From: Kineococcus xinjiangensis
GTDB taxonomy: Bacteria > Actinomycetota > Actinomycetes > Actinomycetales > Kineococcaceae
Assembly: GCF_002934625.1 (NCBI RefSeq)
Contig: NZ_PTJD01000007.1
Location: 124,001-188,000 of the forward strand
Direction: 5' to 3'
DNA: 64,000 nucleotides
Shown here: positions 8,938 through 15,900 of the stretch, piece by piece
Numbering within the stretch: position 1 is the stretch's first letter
Layout of the letters: every line of letters begins with the position of its first letter
The notes under the pieces: generated by a model
Told to the model about the DNA's origin: nothing
Seen by the model: only the letters and a program-made list of their open reading frames with translations
The model's database searches: none
Translations under genes and position numbers: made by a program

Positions 8938-8953
8938 GTCTCAGGACCGGGTC

Positions 8954-10084
8954 TCAGGGCTGGGCCGTTCCTCCCGCGCGGTGGCTGTAGGCGGCCTGCC
9001 GGACGGCCTCGTCGCTCTCGAGCCCGGCTCCCAGCGCACCGCCGACGGTGGCGAGGGAACTCGTCAGCAGCGCCAGTTCCAGGTAGTCGCCCAGCGCGAC
9101 GCCGTGGCCCAGCTCACCGGCGAGCAGGGCGGGTACCACCAGCACCGCCGCGGCGAGCAGCGACAGGACGAACAGCGCCGCGTAGAGGGTGGCGACACCG
9201 ATGACGATGGTGGCCGTCGTCGCCAGGTTGAACAGCACCACCTGCTTGCGCGCCCGCGGCGAGGAGCTGCGTTCCCAGAGCTCGGCCCCGACGACGAGGG
9301 TGCAGGCGATGCCGGCGACGGAGGCGACCGCGACGCCGGTGTGGCGCAGCGGACCGAAGGCGTCGGCGAGGCGCCACACGTCCGGGGTGATGAGGGCGAA
9401 CACCCCGGTGGCGACCGCCGCGGCCAGCGCCCGCGAGAGCCCAGCCGCCAGCCGCCAGGGCCGGTTGGCCCGGACCATCCCGGCGAGGAGGCGGAGGTTG
9501 CCCGACAGCACCCGGGCCGTGTAGCTCACGCCGTCGCCGCCGGCCTCGTCGTCGTCGCTGAGTTCGCGCAGGCGGCGGTGCAGGCGCCCGCCCGTCGCAT
9601 CCGCCGGGTCCTCCGGATCCGCGCCCAGCAGTGTCCGCACCTGCGCGACCAGCGTCTGCCGCACCCGGGCGCGCAGCCCGACGGCCCCGAGCGCCGGGAC
9701 GCTGACGACGGCCACCCCGTGCACCGGGCTGGCGTGGGCGACCACCGGCCGGCGCGCCACCTGCAGAGGCAGGTCCGTCAGGCAGACGGTGAGGTCCCAG
9801 TCGTGGGCGAGCATGCGCTGGCGGGCCGCCGCGACCACCTCGGAGTCGTCGGCGGGCGGGGTGACGAGGCCGTCCGAGAGGACCTCCACGCGCCAGCGGG
9901 CCGCGGGGAGCTCCCGCTGCAGGTCGGCCGTCACGTCGGCCTGCAGCCTCGTCGCGAGGTCCGCGGGGGTTCCGGGCGCCGCGACGATCCCGAGCAGCAC
10001 GTCGCCGGGGCCCTCAGCGCTCGTGCCGTCGTCGCCGGTGCCGTCGCCGTCCGTGCCGTCCCGTTCGCCGTCCACGGCCGTCAT
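8954..10084 (-). CDS. Hypothetical multi-pass membrane protein
   Basis: About 376 residues. The first 190 residues form a soluble alpha/beta-like domain (VLLGIVAAPGTPADLA, DLTVCLTDLPLQ, GVAVVSVPALGAVG), followed by four or so membrane spans between residues 210 and 335 and a short basic tail. I do not recognise a named family. The N-terminal 30 residues are Asp/Gly/Thr rich. The ATG at 10084 is used; a GTG seven codons upstream is equally open and neither has a good ribosome binding site. It is divergent from the VOC gene. Confidence 0.65.
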   Translation of the reverse strand: MTAVDGERDGTDGDGTGDDGTSAEGPGDVLLGIVAAPGTPADLATRLQADVTADLQRELPAARWRVEVLSDGLVTPPADDSEVVAAARQRMLAHDWDLTVCLTDLPLQVARRPVVAHASPVHGVAVVSVPALGAVGLRARVRQTLVAQVRTLLGADPEDPADATGGRLHRRLRELSDDDEAGGDGVSYTARVLSGNLRLLAGMVRANRPWRLAAGLSRALAAAVATGVFALITPDVWRLADAFGPLRHTGVAVASVAGIACTLVVGAELWERSSSPRARKQVVLFNLATTATIVIGVATLYAALFVLSLLAAAVLVVPALLAGELGHGVALGDYLELALLTSSLATVGGALGAGLESDEAVRQAAYSHRAGGTAQP

Positions 10085-10149
10085 CCTCGCGGACCGGGCC
10101 ACCACCCCCGGGCGTTGCCCCCGCCGAGGCGGTGCGCTTCGATCGCCCC

Positions 10150-10509
10150 ATGGCCGGACTCGCTCGGTTCAAGGACCTCTGCCTCGACGCCCGTGACCAC
10201 CAGGCCCTCGCGGACTGGTGGTGCCGCTGCCTCGGCTACGCGCGTCGGGACTCCCTCACCGGTGACTCGCGCCCTCCGGAGTGGCCGGTGCCGATCGTGG
10301 ACCCGGCAGGGGTCGGCCCGCTCATCTGGGTGGCGCCGGTGCCCGAGGCGAAGACGGTGAAGAACCGCATGCACTTCGACGTCGACGGCGACCGGGACGA
10401 ACTCCTCGCCGCGGGGGCGCGGATGGTGCTGCCGCGCGGGGAGGACCGCGACTGGGACGTGCTCGCCGACCCGGAGGGGAACGAGTTCTGCGTCTTCGCG
10501 GGGGAGTAG
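10150..10509 (+). CDS. VOC (glyoxalase-like) family protein
   Basis: A 119-residue single-domain protein. LARFKDLCLDARDHQALADWW at the N-terminus and WDVLADPEGNEFCVF near the end are typical of the Glyoxalase_6-type VOC proteins of actinobacteria. Conserved acids and histidines that could bind a metal are present (MHFDVDGD) but the reaction cannot be predicted. The ATG at 10150 fits the family start; a GTG at 10132 is an alternative. Confidence 0.75.
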   Translation: MAGLARFKDLCLDARDHQALADWWCRCLGYARRDSLTGDSRPPEWPVPIVDPAGVGPLIWVAPVPEAKTVKNRMHFDVDGDRDELLAAGARMVLPRGEDRDWDVLADPEGNEFCVFAGE

Positions 10510-10552
10510 CCCGGGGTCGGCGGCGTCGCGACCGGCAGCCGGAAGGCCGCCG

Positions 10553-11641
10553 ATGCACAGCGAGGCCTTCCGGCCCGACGTGCACGACCGGGACACTGCC
10601 TCGGTGACCGACCCTGCCGTGCCCGGGCTCCTGCGGCCCCGCGCCCTCCTGCCGGGGGACCTCGTCGCCATCTCGGCGCTCGCCGGGCCGCTCGATGCCA
10701 GGTGGCAGCAGGAGGCCGACCTCGAGCGGGCGGTGGGCGTCCTCAGCGGGATGGGGTTCCGCGTGCGGGTCTCGCCGCTGCTCGCACCGGGCCGGCAGCA
10801 CTGGTGGAGCGCGGCGCGGCCGGCAGAGATCGCCGGGGAGCTCAACGCCCTGCTGCGTGATCCGGAGGTGCGCGCGATCGTCGCGCACGACGGTGGCCAG
10901 ACGGCGCTCGGCTACCTCGACCTGATCGACGTCGAGGCGATCACGGCCGACCCCAAGCCGATCCTCGGCTCCAGCGACATCTCGCTGCTCCACCTCGTGC
11001 TGTACGCGCGCACCGGTCTCGTCGGCTTCCACGCGGACCTGGCCACACCGGGTCTCGGCGGCGCGTGGCGGGCCGCGCCCGCAGCGCGCCGGGCGCAGCT
11101 GGAGGAGCTCTACTCGACGTTGCTGACCGGCACGGAGCCGATCGGGGCGCTCCCCACCGGCCCGTCCTGGGAGTGCTGGCGGCCCGGTCGAGCAGAGGGC
11201 CCGCTGGTCGGTGGGGTCGTCAACCGCATCGCGCTGGTGCAGGCGACGCGGTACGCGCTGCCGCTGGAGCGGTTCGACGGTGCGATGCTGTTCTGGGAGG
11301 AGTCGGGCGGCCTGGCGTCGCACGTGTGGAGCTACCTGCACGTGCTGCGGCACGCCGGCATCCTCGACCGGATCTCCGGCATGGTCGTGGGCGTTCCGCA
11401 CGCGGTCGGCGGGCTCGGCGGACCCGACGCGCCCGACGCGGGCCCGACGTTGCCCGAGATCGTGCTCGACGTCCTCGGTGATCGTGACATCCCCGTCCTG
11501 GGTGGCGTCGAGGTCGGCCACGCGGGCCCGAACCTGCCGATGCCGGTCGGTGTCCGCGTCGCCCTCGACGCGCAGCAGCGGACGCTGGCGCTGCTGGAAC
11601 CGGCGGTGCGCTCGCACGCGACGCCGGGACCGGCCGCCTGA
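10553..11641 (+). CDS. S66-family LD-carboxypeptidase / MccF-like peptidase
   Basis: The 362-residue protein shows the S66 triad regions: nucleophile Ser in ILGSSDISLLH (near residue 143), Glu in LFWEE (near 247) and His in VGHAGPN (near 323). S66 enzymes trim the terminal D-Ala of murein tetrapeptides or, in MccF, cleave microcin C-like acyl-adenylates. The N-terminal pattern (LLPGDLVAIS, VRAIVAHDGG) fits this fold. There is no signal peptide, so it is cytosolic, suiting murein recycling or self-immunity. Start ATG with GGAAGG upstream; the next gene follows after 16 nt. Confidence 0.85.
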   Translation: MHSEAFRPDVHDRDTASVTDPAVPGLLRPRALLPGDLVAISALAGPLDARWQQEADLERAVGVLSGMGFRVRVSPLLAPGRQHWWSAARPAEIAGELNALLRDPEVRAIVAHDGGQTALGYLDLIDVEAITADPKPILGSSDISLLHLVLYARTGLVGFHADLATPGLGGAWRAAPAARRAQLEELYSTLLTGTEPIGALPTGPSWECWRPGRAEGPLVGGVVNRIALVQATRYALPLERFDGAMLFWEESGGLASHVWSYLHVLRHAGILDRISGMVVGVPHAVGGLGGPDAPDAGPTLPEIVLDVLGDRDIPVLGGVEVGHAGPNLPMPVGVRVALDAQQRTLALLEPAVRSHATPGPAA

Positions 11642-11657
11642 GGCGAGGGGCCAGCGC

Positions 11658-12626
11658 GTGCCGGCACCGGACTTCACCCGCACCTACGAGGACGACGGGC
11701 GGGCGCGCTGGCGTCGAGTGAGCAGGGAGATGGTCGAGTCCGGCGAGGTGGCCGCCGAGGAGCTCGACCTCACGGTCGAGTCGTTGCAGCCGGTGTGGCT
11801 GTGGCTGGCCCGCCGGGCACGCAAGCGCCCGCCGGGCGAGCCGCTTCCCACCGACGCAACGTTGCCGCCCTGGTTCACCGGGCCCGGCTGGCGCGCCTAC
11901 GACGGCTGGGACGACGGGACGCTGGACCGCATCGGGGCCGTTACGTACTACCTGGAGTGCGTGCTCGCGGCCCTGCCTGGTGTGGAGCAGGCGGTCGGTG
12001 AGGAGTACTACACCCTCGGCGAGCCGGTTCACATCCTGCCGGACACGTACGGCAGGGAGCAGAATCCCCTCGAGTGGGTGGGTTCAGCCCTGAGCGACGT
12101 GTGGAACGGCGAGGAGCCCGACCCCCAGGCGCTCACCTGCCGGATCAAGCCCGCTGAACCATTGGACCAGGAGTACTTCTATCGAAGCAGGCTCACACTG
12201 CGGCTCGAGCCCGAGCCTCGCGGTCTCTTACGGCGGCGCGCACTTGTGCCGGTGGAGCTGGTCACGAAGTTCCTGAGCACAGTCGTGGGGCGGCAGGTGT
12301 CCCTGCTTCCCGCCGGGAACGGCGAGGCCGTCGACGTCGAGCACATCGGTGCCGGGGAGTGGCGGGCATTCTTCACGGCCACCCTGAAGGGCTCGGGACT
12401 GCGCAGCCTCGACGTCGTGATCGGGGCGGACGGCGGAAGACTCAAGGCGAAACAATGCCGATCGGAAGTCCGCGAACTGGTCTTCGCCCTCCTCAGCTTC
12501 GCGGAGGAGGCACTCTGCGCGGTGCGCATCGTGCAGGCCCGCCCGATGAACTGCACCGAGCCCTCACCGTCCGGACGCCTCACCACGGAGATCGCTGAGG
12601 ACGTCCTGTCCGCGGTGGGGTTCTGA
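11658..12626 (+). CDS. Conserved hypothetical protein
   Basis: A 322-residue protein with no signal peptide or membrane span and no motif I can assign. Features include an acidic, aromatic-rich N-terminal part (PVWLWLARRARKRPPG, LPPWFTGPGW), an EEYYTLGEPVHILPD stretch and a mixed alpha/beta C-terminal half. The start GTG follows GAGGGG by about 8 nt and only 16 nt after the S66 peptidase gene, so co-transcription is likely. The last 250 bp look less GC-rich than the neighbours. Confidence 0.6.
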   Translation: MPAPDFTRTYEDDGRARWRRVSREMVESGEVAAEELDLTVESLQPVWLWLARRARKRPPGEPLPTDATLPPWFTGPGWRAYDGWDDGTLDRIGAVTYYLECVLAALPGVEQAVGEEYYTLGEPVHILPDTYGREQNPLEWVGSALSDVWNGEEPDPQALTCRIKPAEPLDQEYFYRSRLTLRLEPEPRGLLRRRALVPVELVTKFLSTVVGRQVSLLPAGNGEAVDVEHIGAGEWRAFFTATLKGSGLRSLDVVIGADGGRLKAKQCRSEVRELVFALLSFAEEALCAVRIVQARPMNCTEPSPSGRLTTEIAEDVLSAVGF

Positions 12627-12691
12627 CGGGGCTCCACGACGAGGGCAGCGGGCTGGGCGCGGTGGCTCAGGTCCGTCTCCCCGTGCGGTTC

Positions 12692-12720
12692 CGGCCCCCG
12701 GCCGGTGGCGGTCGGGGCCG
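12692..12720. terminator. Possible hairpin between convergent genes
   Basis: CGGCCCC (12692-12698) pairs with GGGGCCG (12714-12720) around a 15-nt loop, just beyond the hypothetical gene and before the stop of the convergent membrane gene. In such GC-rich DNA this is weak evidence. Confidence 0.3.
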
Positions 12721-12733
12721 TCCGCGCCGCCGG

Positions 12734-13288
12734 TCAGGACCGCGCGTGCTCCGGCACCGGGCCGTGGCTCGCGCGGGAACGCCACGAGGCGCTGACGAGC
12801 AGGTAGCCGGCTCCGGCGGCGGCGAACGAGCCGTAGACCACGACGAAGACCCAGTCCGCCAGCGGCCCGGGATCGCCGGGGGCCGCCGGCCACAACCCGG
12901 TCGTCGGACCCAGGGTCACCGCCAGGCCCGCCGCGCCGGGCAGCAGCAGCGCGGCGCCGGCCAGCCAGCCCGAGGCGCGCAGCAGCCGCGCGGGCGCGGA
13001 GGCCCTGCCGGCGCGGGACGAGGCGAGCACCAGCAGCAGCGCGACCCCGAGCAGGTCCAGGCCGACGGTTCTCCACAACGCCGCGAGCCGCTCCCCGTCG
13101 CTCAGCGAGTCCAGCATCCGGTGCCACTGGGCGGCGTTGCGCACCCCGACGTCGACGCCCAGCGCCCACGACGCCTTCACCGCCGCGTAGGCGGTCAGCG
13201 CGGTGGTTCCGACGGCTGCGCCGAGGGTGCGGACGTGCCCGGGTGCTCGCATGGCGCCACTCTCGACCCCGTCGAGCGGCGTCGGCAT
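12734..13288 (-). CDS. Hypothetical membrane protein (about four spans)
   Basis: The 184-residue protein has hydrophobic segments near residues 22-40, 70-88, 102-125 and 142-165 and a basic C-terminal tail ending HARS. An unassigned actinobacterial membrane protein; the polar loop VRNAAQWHRMLDSLSDGER between spans 1 and 2 is the most distinctive part. The ATG at 13288 is preceded by GGAGGAG; an ATG 12 codons later is possible. It sits 17 nt after the DUF218 gene, so one transcript is likely. Confidence 0.65.
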   Translation of the reverse strand: MPTPLDGVESGAMRAPGHVRTLGAAVGTTALTAYAAVKASWALGVDVGVRNAAQWHRMLDSLSDGERLAALWRTVGLDLLGVALLLVLASSRAGRASAPARLLRASGWLAGAALLLPGAAGLAVTLGPTTGLWPAAPGDPGPLADWVFVVVYGSFAAAGAGYLLVSASWRSRASHGPVPEHARS

Positions 13289-13305
13289 CACTCCTCCGGA
13301 GCCGA

Positions 13306-13974
13306 TCACCGGGCCGACCGGTCGACGCCCGCCCGCGGTCCCACGGCTCGCGGAAGGAGCGAGCGGCGCAGCGCCCGGAGGACGCCGTAGGCCACGGTGG
13401 CCAGCTTCCAGCCGCAGCACTCGCCGAAGCGGTAGTCGTCGGCCGCGGCCAGCCGCTGCGCCAGGTCCGGGCGCTGCTGCGCGAGGTAGCGGCGCGCGCG
13501 GGCGGCGTGCAGGGGAGCGGAGGCGATCCTGAGGATGGCGGCGTCCTCCAGCAGCGGCAGGGAGTGCGCCACGTTCTCCCACGTCGACCGCGCCCGGGTC
13601 TCCAGCGCGATCCGCTCGGCGGGGACGGCCAGGGCCCGCCGGGCGTAGTCGGCCATCACCTCCGCCTCGCTCGGCCCGCCCTCCCGCCCGGCGCCGCTGA
13701 AGACCAGCCTGCCGTGCTGCGGGTGCATCGAGCGCACGGCGATGTCGGTGCGCCAGCGCTGCATCGGGTGCAGGCGGCCGTCGCGGCGGCAGGGATGGCC
13801 GAGGACGAGGACCACCTCCGGGCCGCGCCCCGCCGCGGGTGGCGCGCCCGGGAGGCCGCGGCGGGAGGCCCGCCGGTTCGGGATCTCGGCGACGGCGACG
13901 GCGAGCAGCAGCGCGAGCGCGCACGTGGTGACGCCCCGGCCCGCCCGGCCGCGGACTCGCCTCGCCCCGTGCAC
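13306..13974 (-). CDS. YdcF/SanA-like DUF218 family protein
   Basis: 222 residues: an N-terminal membrane anchor (residues 15-30, TTCALALLLAVAVAEI), then a DUF218 domain with VVLVLGHP, RLVFSGAG, SEAEVMADYA and LETRARSTWENVAHS. This fold is linked to envelope functions (SanA, ElyC) and to S-adenosylmethionine binding in YdcF; the exact reaction is unknown. The GTG start is 6 nt after CAGGCT, consistent with a leaderless transcript. Confidence 0.8.
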   Translation of the reverse strand: MHGARRVRGRAGRGVTTCALALLLAVAVAEIPNRRASRRGLPGAPPAAGRGPEVVLVLGHPCRRDGRLHPMQRWRTDIAVRSMHPQHGRLVFSGAGREGGPSEAEVMADYARRALAVPAERIALETRARSTWENVAHSLPLLEDAAILRIASAPLHAARARRYLAQQRPDLAQRLAAADDYRFGECCGWKLATVAYGVLRALRRSLLPRAVGPRAGVDRSAR

Positions 13975-14055
13975 GGGCCCAGCCTGCCGGACGGGCGGGA
14001 GGGGACGTCGACGGGGCGGCGCCCGACCGCCACCGCCCGTGCGAGCGGAGCCGGC

Positions 14056-14619
14056 TCAGCCGGCGTCCAGCCCCGCGAGCCAGGCGTCCACGAGCCGCTC
14101 GGCGCGCGCCGGCGGCATCCGCTGCGGTTCGAGGGCGACGGCGACGGCGAGGCCGTCCAGCAGGGCGAGCAGCGCCGCGGCGTCCCCGGCCGGGTCGGTG
14201 CGGTGCGGTGCGCCGGCGGCCACGAGGTCCGCCAGGAACCGCTCCAGGCTCGCCCACTCCCGCCGGTGGACCTCGGCCACCTGCTCGTCGACGGCCGCGT
14301 GCGCGGCGAAGGAGAGCCAGACGACGGTGCTGGCACGGGGCGCGCCATCGGCGCCGGCGAGCAGCAGGGCGAGGATCCGCAGGGCGCCGCCCGGGGAGGG
14401 GGCGGCGCTCAGGCGCTGCTGCAGCTCGGCCCGGAACCTCGTGCTGACGTGCTCCATCGCGGCGAGCAGGAGGGCGTTCTTGGTGGGGAAGTGGTGCTGC
14501 ACGGCGCCGATCGAGACTCCGGCGCGGTCGGCGACCTGGCGGATGCTCACCCCCTCCAGGCCCCGATCGGCGACGATCGCGACGAGCGCGTCGAGGAGGT
14601 GCTCCGATGGTCCGGCCAC
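14056..14619 (-). CDS. TetR-family transcriptional regulator
   Basis: The 187-residue protein opens with a TetR helix-turn-helix (LDALVAIVADRGLEGVSIRQVADRAGVSIGAVQHHFPTK region, residues 8-42) and has a helical ligand-binding C-terminal domain. It is divergent from the DUF418 gene, and a perfect 12-bp palindrome lies between the two. It most likely represses that gene and perhaps itself, responding to an unknown small molecule. The GTG start lies 6 nt downstream of GACGAT, matching the leaderless pattern seen elsewhere here; no Shine-Dalgarno sequence is visible. Confidence 0.85.
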   Translation of the reverse strand: MAGPSEHLLDALVAIVADRGLEGVSIRQVADRAGVSIGAVQHHFPTKNALLLAAMEHVSTRFRAELQQRLSAAPSPGGALRILALLLAGADGAPRASTVVWLSFAAHAAVDEQVAEVHRREWASLERFLADLVAAGAPHRTDPAGDAAALLALLDGLAVAVALEPQRMPPARAERLVDAWLAGLDAG

Positions 14620-14655
14620 GCCCGCATCGTCGCAGGCGCCGGCCGATTCCGAACG

Positions 14656-14685
14656 TTGACGACAATACGATCGTATGGCTACGGT
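14656..14685 (+). promoter_or_regulatory. Promoter of the DUF418 gene with palindromic operator
   Basis: TTGACG (14656-14661), an 18-bp spacer and TACGGT (14680-14685) form a good promoter whose transcript would begin at the ATG at 14692. The spacer contains the perfect palindrome ATACGATCGTAT (14665-14676), a likely site for the adjacent TetR protein. Confidence 0.7.
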
Positions 14686-14691
14686 CGGCGC

Positions 14692-15900
14692 ATGACCCGC
14701 GCCCGCCTCGACGGCCTCGACGTCGCCCGGGGGATCGCGATCCTCGGCACCTTCGCGACCAACGTGTGGATCTTCACGGCACCCGCAGGTCTCCTCGGCG
14801 TCCTCGACGGCGACACCCCAGCCTCCTCCGCCGCCCTCCTGCTGCAGCAGCTGCCCAACGGCAAGTTCCTCGGCATGCTCACGCTGCTCTTCGGCATGGG
14901 CCTCGCCCTGCAGCAGGCCGCCGCCGCCCGCCGCGGCGACCCGTGGCCGGGGCGCTACCCCTGGCGGGCCCTGCTGCTCCTCCTCGACGGCACGCTGCAC
15001 TACTTCCTCGTCGCCGAGTTCGACGTCCTGATGGGCTACGCCGTCACCGGCCTGCTCGTCGCCTTCCTCCTCGCCCGCAGCCTGCGCGTCCAGCGGGCCT
15101 GGCTCGTCACCGCCGCCACCTGCCACGTCGCCCTCATGTCCCTGCTCGTGCTGGCGGTGGCGCTCGTACCGGACGAGCCCGGCGGCGAGGGCGACGACGA
15201 GGGCACCGCCGCGGCCGCCCGGGTGCTGCAGCACGGCAGCTGGTGGGACCTGGTGCAGTGGCGCTGGGAGAACATCGTGCTCTTCCGCCTCGAACCCGTC
15301 CTCATCGGCGCCCTCGGGGTGGCGCTGTTCCTCCTGGGCGCGCGGCTGCTGCGCGCCGGCGTCGCCACCGCCGACGGCACCCGGCTGCGCCGCCGCCTGC
15401 TGCTCGTCGGGGCGCTCGCCCTCCCGCTCGACCTGCTCCTGGGCACCGCCGGGGGCGATGCGGGCGTCATCGCCGCGCGCTACCTCACGGCACCGCTGGT
15501 GGCCCTCGGCCTCCTCGCCGCCGTCCTCGGCGCCTGCCTCCGGATCCCGCGCACTCCGCTGGGCGCCTTCGCGCGCCGCCGCCTCGCCGAGGTCGGGCGC
15601 ACCGCCCTGTCCTGCTACGTCCTGCAGAACCTGCTCGCCTCGGCGCTCTGCTACGGCTGGGGCCTCGGGCTCACCGCCCGGCTGGACGGCGGGACGCGCA
15701 CGGCGGCGACCGTCCTGATCCTGCTCGGCGTCAGCGCCGCCGTCGTCACCGCCGCCGCCCTGTGGCTGCGCGTCTTCCAGCGCGGCCCGCTGGAGGCACT
15801 GCTGCACCAGGCGCTGCGCTGGGCCCCCGGCGCCCGGCCCCGCACGCCGGTCGCCCCCCAGCAGGTGGAGCCGCCGGCGCGCCCGCTCAGCCCGCAGTGA
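14692..15900 (+). CDS. DUF418 domain-containing membrane protein
   Basis: A 402-residue multi-pass protein. The N-terminus (LDGLDVARGIAILGTFATN), the LPNGKFLGMLTLLFGMGLA segment and the C-terminal domain (FARRRLAEVGRTALSCYVLQ) are characteristic of the DUF418/YeiB family, integral membrane proteins of unknown, possibly acyltransferase- or transport-related, function. Start ATG at 14692, 6 nt after a TACGGT -10 box. Expression is probably controlled by the divergent TetR gene. Its last 14 bp overlap the end of the convergent GGDEF-EAL gene. Confidence 0.85.
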   Translation: MTRARLDGLDVARGIAILGTFATNVWIFTAPAGLLGVLDGDTPASSAALLLQQLPNGKFLGMLTLLFGMGLALQQAAAARRGDPWPGRYPWRALLLLLDGTLHYFLVAEFDVLMGYAVTGLLVAFLLARSLRVQRAWLVTAATCHVALMSLLVLAVALVPDEPGGEGDDEGTAAAARVLQHGSWWDLVQWRWENIVLFRLEPVLIGALGVALFLLGARLLRAGVATADGTRLRRRLLLVGALALPLDLLLGTAGGDAGVIAARYLTAPLVALGLLAAVLGACLRIPRTPLGAFARRRLAEVGRTALSCYVLQNLLASALCYGWGLGLTARLDGGTRTAATVLILLGVSAAVVTAAALWLRVFQRGPLEALLHQALRWAPGARPRTPVAPQQVEPPARPLSPQ

